Of a DNA stretch of 64,000 bases, positions 37,145 to 46,997 are shown in pieces (position 1 is the first letter of the stretch; each line of letters begins with the position of its first letter). Where the stretch lies: NCBI GenBank assembly GCA_001655195.1, contig LPNY01000027.1, forward strand, positions 51,730 through 115,729. The letters run 5' to 3'. Under the pieces are notes generated by a model that did not search any database, had not been told where the DNA came from, and saw nothing but the letters and a program-made list of their open reading frames with translations. Position numbers and translations under genes: made by a program. Source of the DNA: Arcobacter sp. EP1 (GTDB lineage: Bacteria; Campylobacterota; Campylobacteria; Campylobacterales; Arcobacteraceae).

Positions 37145-39664
37145 TTACTTATTAAATAGGTTTTGACCTAATGATTTGTATGTTTCATACAGTGTAATCA
37201 TCTTCTTAGCCCATTTAATTCTAATACCATCTACTAAAGTGTTATTATGTAAAATAACCTCTTTACCGTCTTTTTTCGCACTCTCATATGCTTCAATCAT
37301 ATTTTCGTAATCTTCAACTTCTGATTGTTTAGGTGTGAAAATATCATTGATATATTCAATTTGCACTGGGTGAACTAAACACTTACCATCGAATCCTAAG
37401 TTAAAGGCAACTTTACTTGAAGCTTCACATGCAAACTCATCTCGTACATCAAAATGAGGACCATCAATCACTGTTTTACCATAAGCTTTAGATGCTAATG
37501 TAATTTGTGATAGGTAATTAAGCATCGCTGGAGCAGCTTTTTTGATATCAATCTCTAATCTGTTTGCTAATTTATTTGACCCAACAACGATTACTTCTAC
37601 TCGAGAAGATGCTGAACAAATCTCTTTGATATTCAATACCGCTAATGGTGTTTCAATCATAATCATCAATGTTAACTCTGAGTTCACACCATCAATTAAT
37701 TTAACTGCTTCTAAAACATCCTCTTTTGATTCAATCTTAGAGAACAGCAATGCGTCAAATTCAATCTGCTTAGCAAGTGCTAAATCTTTACCGATATCTT
37801 CACTTCCTAAGTTATTTACTCTTAAAACTCTTTCTGACTCACCAAAGTTTCCACCGTTTTCAGAATATACTTCTTTTAGTACATTTCTTCCAACTTCTCG
37901 CTGCTCACCTAAAATCATCTCTAAGTCAAAAATTACTGCATCTGCTAAAGCTGATTTTGCTTTTGTTACATTGTTTTTGTTATACGATGGTACTAACATC
38001 ATAGAACGTCGTGCTTTATACTCAACAACTTCTTCACCACTCTCTTGGGCATGATATTGGTCATGTAACTGTTTAACCAGTTGTTTTCTTAGTACTTTTC
38101 CATTTTTTGTTCGTGGATAGTCACTTAATGCAAAGATTGTTTTTGGTGCTTTATATTTCGCTAAATTATCTTGAGAGAATTTTAAGATTTCATCTTGTTT
38201 CTCTTGACTTAATTCACCTTGCCCAATGACTGCAATTGCTACAATTGTTTTGTCTTTTTCTAAATCTAAACCAAATGCTACACAATCAGCAACATCATCA
38301 TGAGTTTTTACAACTCTTTCAATTTCGTGAGGAGATACTCTAAATCCAAACGTATTGATAATGTCATCTTTTCGTCCAATAAACCAGATGTAACCATCTT
38401 TATCTTTTTTAGCGTAATCACCAGTAAAGAAGTAACCATCATGTTTTGCTTTAGCTGTTTCATCTTCTAATTGCCAGTACTCTAAAAATAGTCCTGGGTC
38501 ATCCATACCAATACAAATCATCCCTTCTTCTTCTAAACCAACTTCTTCTAGTGTATCAGGGTCTAAAAGTTTAACAGTATGTCCTGGTTGAACAAATCCA
38601 GCACTTCCAGGTCGAATTGGATTGTTTACTGAGTGTGAAATATAGTAAGAACACTCACTCATCCCAATTGCTTCAAAGATATCTTGTTTAAATCTATCTT
38701 GCCATAACCCAATCATCTCATCAGATAAATGCTCACCTGCACTCATACAGTATCTCAGACTTGGACAATCTTCAATTGTAAAATCTGTCTTTTGAACAAT
38801 TTGTCGATAAATTGTTGGAACTCCAATAAAAATCGTACAGTTATGTTTTTTGATTAAGTCAACCCATGTACCAGCATCATTTGCACCTTCGTAGGCGATT
38901 ACTGTGTGACCATTATATAATGGATCCATAAGTGCTGAACCTAATACATATGTCCAGTTGAATTTACCAGAGTGCATGATTCTATCATTCTCTTTAAAGT
39001 CAAACCAGTACTCAGTTGCAGGTGTTCGACCTACTAGTGATCTATGAGAGTGTAAAACACCCTTTGGATAACCTGTAGTTCCTGATGTATATACTAAATA
39101 CGCAGGCTCACCTGATTTTGAGTTATAATGGTTTGGTGTAGTATCAGTATTCGCTAAAATATCTGATAATGCATAAACATTAATATCTTTTGGTTTTCGT
39201 AAATCATCAACACTATCACATGCTGCAACAATAATTGTTTTTAAGTTATCAAGGTTTTCTAAATATGGAACAAGGTTCTCATACATAGACGCTGATAACA
39301 CAATCGCACTTGCTTGTGAATCTTCTGCTAAATATTTAACTTCTGATCCACTTAAAAGTGTTGATGTAGGAACGGCTGTAATTCCTGCTTTAATTGATCC
39401 AAAGAACGAGATTGGGTATGCTAAAGAGTTCTTTAAACATACCAATACTCTATCTCTTGGTTCAATTCCAATTGATGTTAGGAAGTTACACATTTGGTCA
39501 GACTTTGTTGCTAACTCTTTATATGTGATTTCATCAGTACCTAATTTATCATCTTCGATAATCATTGCTGTACTGTTCTCTTTCGCACTCCCTACATGCG
39601 AAGAGGTACAAGCAACACCGATATTTAAAAATTCAGGTACTTCAATTGTAACGTTTGAACTCAT
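37145..39664 (-). CDS. acyl-CoA ligase fused to a CitE-like lyase domain
   Basis: 839 residues. The N-terminal 530 residues form an AMP-dependent acyl-CoA synthetase (P-loop YTSGTTGYPKGV, then FEAIGMSE, YFFTGDYAKKD, and the A10 Lys in YPRTKNGKVLRK), nearest in style to benzoate-CoA-ligase-type enzymes. The C-terminal 290 residues are a CitE-like barrel (RRSMMLVP, IFDLEMI, MIMIETPLAVL, GFDGKCLVHPVQ). The CitE metal site is incomplete: the DLED motif reads DLEM and the second metal Asp (GxxD) reads GSNK. The ligase probably activates a dicarboxylate for the neighbouring enzymes; the barrel may be structural or regulatory. No stop or frameshift separates the parts. Confidence 0.85.
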   Translation of the reverse strand: MSSNVTIEVPEFLNIGVACTSSHVGSAKENSTAMIIEDDKLGTDEITYKELATKSDQMCNFLTSIGIEPRDRVLVCLKNSLAYPISFFGSIKAGITAVPTSTLLSGSEVKYLAEDSQASAIVLSASMYENLVPYLENLDNLKTIIVAACDSVDDLRKPKDINVYALSDILANTDTTPNHYNSKSGEPAYLVYTSGTTGYPKGVLHSHRSLVGRTPATEYWFDFKENDRIMHSGKFNWTYVLGSALMDPLYNGHTVIAYEGANDAGTWVDLIKKHNCTIFIGVPTIYRQIVQKTDFTIEDCPSLRYCMSAGEHLSDEMIGLWQDRFKQDIFEAIGMSECSYYISHSVNNPIRPGSAGFVQPGHTVKLLDPDTLEEVGLEEEGMICIGMDDPGLFLEYWQLEDETAKAKHDGYFFTGDYAKKDKDGYIWFIGRKDDIINTFGFRVSPHEIERVVKTHDDVADCVAFGLDLEKDKTIVAIAVIGQGELSQEKQDEILKFSQDNLAKYKAPKTIFALSDYPRTKNGKVLRKQLVKQLHDQYHAQESGEEVVEYKARRSMMLVPSYNKNNVTKAKSALADAVIFDLEMILGEQREVGRNVLKEVYSENGGNFGESERVLRVNNLGSEDIGKDLALAKQIEFDALLFSKIESKEDVLEAVKLIDGVNSELTLMIMIETPLAVLNIKEICSASSRVEVIVVGSNKLANRLEIDIKKAAPAMLNYLSQITLASKAYGKTVIDGPHFDVRDEFACEASSKVAFNLGFDGKCLVHPVQIEYINDIFTPKQSEVEDYENMIEAYESAKKDGKEVILHNNTLVDGIRIKWAKKMITLYETYKSLGQNLFNK

Positions 39665-39679
39665 AATCTCAACTCCCTA

Positions 39680-40813
39680 TTAAATTTGACCGTAAGGCCA
39701 GTTTTCTTTAAATGTATGTAAAGGCATCTTATTTAATACAGAGATTGCAAAAGCGTAATCTTCTTTGCTTAAACTGTTAAGAGCATGTCCTCTTAAGATA
39801 TTCTGTAATGATTTACCAAACATTGGTGGATCTAACATCTCACCTTCGTATCTAATTGCTCCACTTAATAGTGCATCAGTTTTAATAGCTTCTTTAAGAA
39901 TGCTAATATCTCTTTGTAACTCTTTTGGAGATGGTGTAAAGGCAACTTTACAAACGTTAATGTGATTTGGAGTAATAACTTGTTTACCTGTTAATCCCAT
40001 TGCTGTTTCTCGTTGAGCATGTGCATAAACGTGTCGTGATGCATCATCACCATGTAAATCTAACCATCTTCTAATATCTTTTTTCTCAACACAAGAATCT
40101 GGTAATGAGTTTGGTGTTAGTAAAACTTCAACTCCACCAATAACTCCCTTACCTTGAATACGTGCTTCCATAGTAAGAATGTTAAAGAATGTCTCTAATT
40201 CATCAATCCAACCCTCTGGAGTAATTTTGTATGCCATTGCTTTTGAGAAGTCATGGATACCAAATACAACGTGTTGTACTGTTGAGTGACTCATTAATTG
40301 ATCTGCAATCTTAAGCGATTTTGGGTGCTCAATAATTGGTTGAATCTGTAAGTTTGAACCAATTGAAACTAACCACGAAGATAAATCTCGGATTTCAGCA
40401 TCACCATAAACCTCACCTGCTTTTGCTAATACAATTGCATCAACATGCATGTGAATCTGCTTTAACATTTTTAAATCTTCTTCATACTCTTCAGTTCTGA
40501 ATGGATTAATTCTAATAGCAATTTGAAAATCTCTCTCTGGGAACTTTGGAAGTTCTTCGATTAATAATTTTCGTGACATATCTTTCATTCGACAACCATC
40601 TTCTAAGTCAAATAAAACAGTATGTGCTTTTGTTTTATATGCATGCTTTTGTAATCTTAACTTAGCTTGCTCCATTGTTTCATAAGTTCCGTCAAGTGGA
40701 TTAAACTTGATTGGTGGATAGTATATTTGGATTCCTGGCCATTTACCACCAAGTACTGGTGTTAAATCATCTTTTTCAGTCAATTTTGATAAATCTACAA
40801 ATGATGAAGTCAT
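39680..40813 (-). CDS. CitE-like CoA-ester lyase, first gene of the operon
   Basis: 377 residues, HpcH/HpaI-CitE superfamily. The catalytic site appears complete: FDLEDGC, IIEHPKSL (Glu) and VFGIHDFSKAM (Asp). It is longer than CitE (about 290) and carries extra N- and C-terminal segments. Substrate candidates are citramalyl-CoA, malyl-CoA or a related beta-hydroxy-dicarboxylyl-CoA. AGAGG lies 9 bases before the ATG. It starts the operon and is divergent from the IclR gene. Confidence 0.8.
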   Translation of the reverse strand: MTSSFVDLSKLTEKDDLTPVLGGKWPGIQIYYPPIKFNPLDGTYETMEQAKLRLQKHAYKTKAHTVLFDLEDGCRMKDMSRKLLIEELPKFPERDFQIAIRINPFRTEEYEEDLKMLKQIHMHVDAIVLAKAGEVYGDAEIRDLSSWLVSIGSNLQIQPIIEHPKSLKIADQLMSHSTVQHVVFGIHDFSKAMAYKITPEGWIDELETFFNILTMEARIQGKGVIGGVEVLLTPNSLPDSCVEKKDIRRWLDLHGDDASRHVYAHAQRETAMGLTGKQVITPNHINVCKVAFTPSPKELQRDISILKEAIKTDALLSGAIRYEGEMLDPPMFGKSLQNILRGHALNSLSKEDYAFAISVLNKMPLHTFKENWPYGQI

Positions 40814-40846
40814 AATAATTACCTCTTCTTTATTGGTTTTTTTTAG

Positions 40847-40893
40847 TTACATCGTGAATAATAAATTTGTTTAAAATCATACATCCGATGTAA
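40847..40893. promoter_or_regulatory. candidate IclR operator
   Basis: The 13-bp dyad TACATC-C-GATGTA (40880-40892) is accompanied by a further half site, TTACATCG (40847-40854), matching CGATGTAA (40886-40893) in inverted orientation. Both lie 34-80 bases upstream of the operon's first ATG, where a promoter is expected. The rest of the 40814-41167 gap is AT-rich with no gene seen. Confidence 0.5.
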
Positions 40894-41167
40894 ATGTTGA
40901 ACGAATTAATCCATACATAAAATAAGTAAAAACATAAGTTTTATTTGTAATTTTTTTATTAAGTTTATTTTTATAAAGCCCACAAAGCCCTAGTTATAGG
41001 CTCTAAAGAGGGGTTGTAAAAAAAAGTTTCATATTATGAGAAAAAATAGGTTGATGTTCTTATAATCTAAAAGAATTTTTTGCAATATTAGGATAAAATT
41101 TGTGAAATTCTTTATTTTTTTACACAACTAAGATAGAATTAAGTTTATCACTAAAAGAGAGTACTGA

Positions 41168-41893
41168 GTGCAAAATCAAAACAAGTCCCTTATCAAAGCT
41201 TTAACAGTTCTAAAAGAGATAATGACATCCAACAAGCCCCTTACTGCAAATGTTTTATGTCAACGACTCAGTATTGACAAAAGTACAATGTCACGACTTA
41301 TTACCACATTAGTGAGTGAAGGTTTTATAGAATATGTGGATAATTCTAAAGAAATCATCTTAAGTGACTTAGTTAACAAGATTGTGAAAAAAGATGATCG
41401 AGAAAAGATTATTACAAAAACCCAAGCACTATTAGATGAGATTTTTTATCTCACAGAAGAGTGTGCTTATATTGGAATATTGGATAACGGCTCTGTTTTA
41501 TATCTCAATCAGGTGGATAAATCCAACCGTGTATTAAAAACACGAAACTCTGTAGGGATGCATGCACCACTACACACCAATGGATTTGGTAAAATTCTCA
41601 TGGCATTTCAAGACGTGGATGTGAGTGCACTGGAACTAAAAAAATTTACCAGTAATACTATTACCCATACCAAAAAACTTCAAGAAGAGCTTGAGTTAGC
41701 AAAAGAACGTGGTTACGCAATAGGAAACGAAGAGCATGAATTTGGTCTGTGTTCTGTTGCAGTTGCTTATTTTAACAAGCGAGGAGAGTTTGTAGGAACA
41801 GTGGGGATATCTGGATTATCAGTACGTTTAGATGAAGCAAAACTTCATGAATTTGGGCAAAAGATATTTAAACTACTCAACCCTAACTTCTAA
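41168..41893 (+). CDS. IclR family transcriptional regulator
   Basis: 241 residues from a GTG start. The N-terminal winged helix-turn-helix (about residues 9-60; LTANVLCQRLSIDKSTMSRLI) is followed by the IclR effector-binding GAF-like domain (GMHAPLHTNGFGKILMAF, then GYAIGNEEHEFGLCSVAVAYF and VGTVGISG). It is divergent from the dicarboxylyl-CoA operon, so it most likely controls that operon in response to a pathway intermediate (inference from layout). Its stop overlaps that of the convergent lipoprotein gene by 4 bases. Confidence 0.92.
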   Translation: MQNQNKSLIKALTVLKEIMTSNKPLTANVLCQRLSIDKSTMSRLITTLVSEGFIEYVDNSKEIILSDLVNKIVKKDDREKIITKTQALLDEIFYLTEECAYIGILDNGSVLYLNQVDKSNRVLKTRNSVGMHAPLHTNGFGKILMAFQDVDVSALELKKFTSNTITHTKKLQEELELAKERGYAIGNEEHEFGLCSVAVAYFNKRGEFVGTVGISGLSVRLDEAKLHEFGQKIFKLLNPNF

Positions 41894-42270
41894 TCTTTTT
41901 TAATTTTAATTAAAATACTATTCTTTTTATCACGGTGAACAATAGACTTTTCATCTTTTTCAAAAAGCTCTTTTAAAAAATCATCTTTATAAGAGGTATG
42001 TAAAAACTTTTCATTAAAACTTTTACTGTTTTCACACTCAAATGTGCTTTTACAAATACGATTTGTATAGAGCATCAAATCTAATACCGTCTGCCCAGCA
42101 CTATAAATTTGTATTTGAGTATAGTTATCATAAGAAGTGATAAACCCTTTATCGTAAAATTTCATAGTAGGTGTTTTGATTAAAATGGTTGCACTTTGAG
42201 AAACAATAGGTTCTTTTGTTGCACAGCCAATAAAGAGAAATGATAAAATAAAGATAAAAGCAAAACGCAT
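41890..42270 (-). CDS. small predicted lipoprotein
   Basis: 126 residues. A signal peptide with the lipobox FIGC places the lipidated Cys at residue 16. The mature part has no recognised domain; a Cys pair (ICKSTFEC) may form a disulfide. It is probably anchored in the outer or inner membrane facing the periplasm. It overlaps the IclR gene stop by 4 bases in convergent orientation and has 64 bases to the divergent queH. Confidence 0.75.
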   Translation of the reverse strand: MRFAFIFILSFLFIGCATKEPIVSQSATILIKTPTMKFYDKGFITSYDNYTQIQIYSAGQTVLDLMLYTNRICKSTFECENSKSFNEKFLHTSYKDDFLKELFEKDEKSIVHRDKKNSILIKIKKD

Positions 42271-42334
42271 TCAAAATCCTATTAATTTTTTATTTGGTAT
42301 ATTCTACTATAATACCAATAAAAAGAGGTTTGTT

Positions 42335-43408
42335 GTGCTTGTACATATTTGCTGTTCAGTGGATAGTCACTACTTTTTAGAAAAAATCCAAGAAGAGTAT
42401 CCCAACGAAGAGATAGTTGGCTATTTTTACGACCCTAATATTCACCCCTATGAAGAGTATCGCTTGCGTTTTTTAGATGTTGAATACTCCTGTAAACGTT
42501 TAGGCATTAACCTTATAGAAGGTGCTTATAATTTAGAACATTGGTTACAAAAAGTCAAAGGCTTAGAAAATGAACCTGAAAAAGGTGATCGTTGTACGGT
42601 CTGCTTTGAAGAACGCCTTGAAAATAGTGTCTTAAAAGCCAAAGAACTAGGTCATGATAAGTTCACAACCACCCTACTAATTTCACCAAAAAAATCCCAA
42701 GATAAACTGGATAAAATTGGTCACGAACTAGCCCAGAAACATAACATGGAATTTATTTTCAAAGATTACCGAAGTGGTAGTGGTATGCAAGAACAAGCAG
42801 TTGCAGTAAAAGAGAACTCTTTATATCGTCAAAACTATTGTGGTTGTATTTATGGGTTAGAACAACAAAGAGAACAACAAAATAAACTCATGGATGAGAT
42901 GTTTTCACCCATTTCTAATCAGATTTTGCCCGAATCCATTGAATCGCGACTTCAACTCTATCGTAAAAGAGATGAGTTAGATTCCCAAGGTATTCCTTTT
43001 AAAATAATCAAACAACGTTTTTTAAACTATCGACTCCTAAGTGGAAAAGTTTTTATTGATAAAAAACTGATGCCTTCATATTTTTTATGTTACTCAAAAC
43101 TCAACCGCACTAAAATGAATGGTCGAATTGAGTATGAAAAAGATGATATTGCTTATCTAAATCGTGATGAAGTAAAAGTTCTAAGTATTGATATTTTTAA
43201 TGATATTGGAGGATTTAACTATAAAAGTGTTAAATCACTGGTTTTTAATCCCCCTACTTTTCAAGCTGAGTTAAACTTACGAAATACCATTACGCAAAAC
43301 CCTTATGGATTATCTGCCATTGTTATTGTAGATAACGTCATTGATGGAAAATATGAGATTGAGCTAGATGCTAGAACCTATGAAGATGTTAAAGAAGTGA
43401 TTATATGA
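42335..43408 (+). CDS. queH: epoxyqueuosine reductase, QueH type
   Basis: 357 residues from a GTG (AGAGG at 42324-42328, 6-base spacer). Diagnostic motifs are HICCSVDSH, CTVCFEERL and the QNYCGCIYGLE pair of adjacent Cys, as in QueH (DUF208), which performs the last step of queuosine synthesis with a 4Fe-4S cluster. The C-terminal 150 residues are an extension beyond the minimal family length and have no recognised domain. The stop overlaps lpxB by 4 bases. Confidence 0.9.
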   Translation: MLVHICCSVDSHYFLEKIQEEYPNEEIVGYFYDPNIHPYEEYRLRFLDVEYSCKRLGINLIEGAYNLEHWLQKVKGLENEPEKGDRCTVCFEERLENSVLKAKELGHDKFTTTLLISPKKSQDKLDKIGHELAQKHNMEFIFKDYRSGSGMQEQAVAVKENSLYRQNYCGCIYGLEQQREQQNKLMDEMFSPISNQILPESIESRLQLYRKRDELDSQGIPFKIIKQRFLNYRLLSGKVFIDKKLMPSYFLCYSKLNRTKMNGRIEYEKDDIAYLNRDEVKVLSIDIFNDIGGFNYKSVKSLVFNPPTFQAELNLRNTITQNPYGLSAIVIVDNVIDGKYEIELDARTYEDVKEVII

Positions 43409-44448
43409 GACTACTCGTTTGTGCTATGGAGACTTCCTCCAATATCCATCTCGCAGAATTATGCAAACATTTAGATGACTCCGTGGAGATGTTTGGTATT
43501 TTTGATAAAAAACTTGGAACTCCCAACTATGATTTAGAGCAGTTAGCAATCATGGGATTTGTGGATGCACTTAAACGGCTTCCCTTTTTTTTAAAACTTA
43601 AAAAAGAGATGGCTCAATTGGCAAAAGATGCTGATAAAATTTTACTCATGGACTCTTCTGGATTTAACTTGCCATTAGCAAAAGCCATTCATAAACTCTA
43701 TCCTGAAAAAGAGATTATTTATTATATTTTACCCCAAGCGTGGGCATGGAAAAAGGGACGTATTCCAAAGATTGAAAAGTACTGTACAACCCTATGTTCA
43801 ATCCTTCCTTTTGAACAAGACTACTATAATAAAAAAGAGAAAATCAGTTATGTGGGACATCCCCTTTTAGATGAAATCAGTGATTATAAAACGACGGTTG
43901 TGCAAACAGATAAAATCGTCTATATGCCAGGAAGTAGACGTACTGAAATCAGTAATCTTATGCCGATTTTCAAAGAAGTTGCCAGTGCCATTCCAAATAA
44001 AGAACACCTTTTAGTTATCCCTGCAAAATTTGATAAAGAGTATATTCAAAAAGTCTATGGAAACCTGGATGGATTTAGCATCTCCAATGATGCCCATACA
44101 GCACTAAAAGATGCAGAATATGGTTTTATTTGCTCAGGAACAGCTACCTTAGAGGCATCCATCATTGGAACACCATTTACGCTCAGTTATATTGCTAAAA
44201 AGTTTGATTATTGGTTAGGAAGTAGACTAGTAAAACTTCCCTATGTGGGTCTTGCTAATATCTTTTTTGACGAGATGGGCAAAGGAGCAATTCACAGTGA
44301 ATTTTTACAAGAAAATGTTACAACCCAGAATTTACTCAATGATTATAAACAGATGAATAAAGAGGCTTTTATTTCCAATGCAAAAATCTTACGAGAGTAT
44401 TTACAAAATGGAAGTTCCAGTAAAGTTGCACAAATCATTCAGCAATAA
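43405..44448 (+). CDS. lpxB: lipid-A-disaccharide synthase
   Basis: 347 residues, GT19 glycosyltransferase that joins UDP-diacylglucosamine and lipid X on the cytoplasmic side of the inner membrane. The conserved QAWAWKKGRIPKI, YVGHPLLDEI, MPGSRRTEI and FICSGTATLEA motifs are present. It is coupled to queH by a 4-base overlap and followed by fabZ and lpxA, the usual lipid A group. Confidence 0.95.
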   Translation: MRLLVCAMETSSNIHLAELCKHLDDSVEMFGIFDKKLGTPNYDLEQLAIMGFVDALKRLPFFLKLKKEMAQLAKDADKILLMDSSGFNLPLAKAIHKLYPEKEIIYYILPQAWAWKKGRIPKIEKYCTTLCSILPFEQDYYNKKEKISYVGHPLLDEISDYKTTVVQTDKIVYMPGSRRTEISNLMPIFKEVASAIPNKEHLLVIPAKFDKEYIQKVYGNLDGFSISNDAHTALKDAEYGFICSGTATLEASIIGTPFTLSYIAKKFDYWLGSRLVKLPYVGLANIFFDEMGKGAIHSEFLQENVTTQNLLNDYKQMNKEAFISNAKILREYLQNGSSSKVAQIIQQ

Positions 44449-44510
44449 TTCAAAACTAATAAAATTTTAGATAAAATATCTGCTTTAAAGAAAAATATAT
44501 AGGAACACAG

Positions 44511-44954
44511 ATGTTAGACGTTACGCAAATTCAAGAAATACTTCCACATAGATATCCATTTTTATTGGTAGATAGAATTACAGATATGGAGAAAGGCAAG
44601 TCAGTTGTAGGATATAAAAATATCTCAATTAGTGAGCCAGCTTTCATGGGACACTTTCCTGGTCACCCAATCTACCCAGGTGTTTTAATTCTTGAAGGAA
44701 TGGCACAAGCTGGTGGAATCTTAGCCCTAAAAAGCAATGATTTAACCACTGAAGAGCTTCAAAATAAAGTGATTTATTTTATGAGTATTGATAAAGCAAA
44801 ATTCAGAACACCTGTAAAACCAGGGGACAAATTAGAGTACAAAATTGAAGTAAAAAAACTTCGAGGAACACTCATTGTTCTTGAAGGTAAAGCTTATGTT
44901 GATGATGCTTTGGTTGCAGAAGCAGAACTTAAAGCAATGGTTGTTGACAAGTAG
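44511..44954 (+). CDS. fabZ: 3-hydroxyacyl-ACP dehydratase
   Basis: 147-residue hotdog-fold enzyme of fatty acid elongation. The catalytic His is in [20 protein letters not shown], and [13 protein letters not shown] is the usual N-terminal block. A promoter-like AAAATAT and a ribosome site AGGAAC precede the ATG. Adjacent lpxA uses the 3-hydroxyacyl-ACP that FabZ competes for, a common pairing. Confidence 0.97.
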   Translation: MLDVTQIQEILPHRYPFLLVDRITDMEKGKSVVGYKNISISEPAFMGHFPGHPIYPGVLILEGMAQAGGILALKSNDLTTEELQNKVIYFMSIDKAKFRTPVKPGDKLEYKIEVKKLRGTLIVLEGKAYVDDALVAEAELKAMVVDK

Positions 44955-44959
44955 TCTTT

Positions 44960-45739
44960 ATGAGCAATATTCATAAAACAGCCATCATTGAAGATGGCGC
45001 AGTTATTGGTGAAAATGTTACCATCGGCCCTTTTACAATCATAGGTTCTCAAGTAACCATTGGTGAAGGAACAACTGTTGGTTCAAACACTGTAATTGAA
45101 GGCAAGACGACTATTGGAAAAAACAATCGTATTTTTTCTCATGCGGCATTAGGAACGATTCCACAAGACTTGAAGTTTGATGGAGAAGATGTAGAACTCA
45201 TCATTGGTGATAACAACACCATTCGGGAGTTTACTCTTTTTAACCCAGGAACAAAAGGTGGAGGTAGTATCACTAAAATTGGTGATAACAATCTTTTTAT
45301 GGGTTATGTTCACGTAGCACATGATGTAATCATTGGAAACAACTGTGTTTTTGCCAATGTAGCAACACTTGCAGGTCATGTGGAAATTGATGACAATGTT
45401 GTTATTGGTGGATTAACACCAATCCATCAATTTTGTAAAATTGGTAGCCATGTTATGGTGGGTGGTGGTTCTGTTGTCACTCAAGATATTCCACCATACT
45501 GTTTAGCAGAAGGGAATAAAGCGATCTTGCGAGGACTTAACCTAAATGGTCTAAGACGTCGATTTGAACGAGACGTTATCAATGATGTCAAAAAAGCATA
45601 CAAAGATATCTTTGAATCAGGACAACCTATTTCAGATGTTGCTGATAAAATTATTGCGTCAAATGCTAATGAACATGTATTAGCCTTAGCAAACTTTGTA
45701 AAAAATACTAAACGAGGGATTCCTTTTAACAGGAAATAG
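44960..45739 (+). CDS. lpxA: UDP-N-acetylglucosamine acyltransferase
   Basis: 259 residues, left-handed beta helix with hexapeptide repeats, first step of lipid A synthesis. The catalytic His region MGYVHVAHDVIIGNNC is present, as is the C-terminal helical domain (GLRRRFERDVI). It begins 5 bases after fabZ. Confidence 0.97.
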   Translation: MSNIHKTAIIEDGAVIGENVTIGPFTIIGSQVTIGEGTTVGSNTVIEGKTTIGKNNRIFSHAALGTIPQDLKFDGEDVELIIGDNNTIREFTLFNPGTKGGGSITKIGDNNLFMGYVHVAHDVIIGNNCVFANVATLAGHVEIDDNVVIGGLTPIHQFCKIGSHVMVGGGSVVTQDIPPYCLAEGNKAILRGLNLNGLRRRFERDVINDVKKAYKDIFESGQPISDVADKIIASNANEHVLALANFVKNTKRGIPFNRK

Positions 45740-45753
45740 GAGAATTTTAAAGA

Positions 45754-46977
45754 ATGAGTAAACTAATTTGTGATTTTTGTGGTACAAAAGATAGCAATGA
45801 AAATCCAGTAATATCAGGAGACAATGCGTGCATTTGTCGTTCGTGTGTTAATGCGGCCCATGATATTATGCAAGGAAAAAAACCACAAGCATTAGAAGAG
45901 AATGCACCCACTGATGAAGCAGTAGTTGAAGAGATTAAACTCTTAGCACCGCACGAACTAAAAGCGATTTTGGATGATTATATTATCGGACAAAATAGAG
46001 CTAAAAAAGTACTTTCAGTTGCGGTGTACAATCACTACAAACGAATTTTTAGACAAGATGAAATTGAAGAAGATATCGAAATCAACAAATCAAATGTTTT
46101 ATTAATTGGACCAACAGGTTCAGGTAAAACACTTTTAGCACAAACCATTGCTAAATACCTTGATGTTCCGTTGGCTATTGCTGATGCTACAAGCCTAACC
46201 GAAGCTGGTTATGTTGGTGATGATGTTGAAAATGTTATTACCAGACTTCTTCAAGCAGCAGGTGGTGATGTTGAGAAAGCGGAAACAGGTATTATTTTTA
46301 TTGATGAGATTGACAAAATTGCACGTATGAGTGAAAACCGTTCTATTACACGAGATGTATCAGGAGAAGGTGTTCAACAAGCAATGCTTAAAATCATTGA
46401 AGGTTCTGTTGTAAACGTTCCACCAAAAGGGGGACGAAAACACCCTGGACAAGATGCTATTCAAGTTGATACTACCAATATTCTGTTTATTTGTGGTGGA
46501 GCTTTTGATGGATTAGAAGATATTATCAAGAAGAAACAAGGTGGTAATGTCTTAGGGTTCAATCAAGAGAAGAAAACCAAAAAAGAAGAAGATGAAATCA
46601 TCTCACTTGTTGAGGCAGATGATTTAGTAAAATATGGTCTTATTCCTGAGCTTATTGGACGATTGCACATGATTGCAACGCTCAATGAAATTACAGAAGA
46701 TGATATGATACATATTTTAACTGAACCCAAAAATGCTTTAATCAAACAATATACACATCTTTTCAAAATGGATGATGTTACACTAAAATTTGAAAAACCT
46801 GCTCTGAAAGAGATTGCTAAAAAAGCGATTAATAGAAAAACAGGTGCTAGAGGGTTACGTTCAATATTAGAAGAGATTATGTTAGATATTATGTATGATT
46901 TACCTTCTTATAAAGATAAAACCATTAGTATTACAAAAGATGTTGTAATCAACGATAAAGAACCAAAAGTAGCTTAA
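45754..46977 (+). CDS. clpX: ClpXP protease ATPase subunit ClpX
   Basis: 407 residues. N-terminal zinc-binding domain ([15 protein letters not shown]), Walker [12 protein letters not shown], pore loop GYVGDD, Walker [12 protein letters not shown], the RKH-type loop GGRKHPGQ, and the C-terminal small domain. It unfolds substrates for ClpP in the cytoplasm. An AGGAG ribosome site lies before the ATG, 14 bases after lpxA. Confidence 0.98.
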   Translation: MSKLICDFCGTKDSNENPVISGDNACICRSCVNAAHDIMQGKKPQALEENAPTDEAVVEEIKLLAPHELKAILDDYIIGQNRAKKVLSVAVYNHYKRIFRQDEIEEDIEINKSNVLLIGPTGSGKTLLAQTIAKYLDVPLAIADATSLTEAGYVGDDVENVITRLLQAAGGDVEKAETGIIFIDEIDKIARMSENRSITRDVSGEGVQQAMLKIIEGSVVNVPPKGGRKHPGQDAIQVDTTNILFICGGAFDGLEDIIKKKQGGNVLGFNQEKKTKKEEDEIISLVEADDLVKYGLIPELIGRLHMIATLNEITEDDMIHILTEPKNALIKQYTHLFKMDDVTLKFEKPALKEIAKKAINRKTGARGLRSILEEIMLDIMYDLPSYKDKTISITKDVVINDKEPKVA

Positions 46978-46997
46978 ATTTTATAAAGGAAATATAG

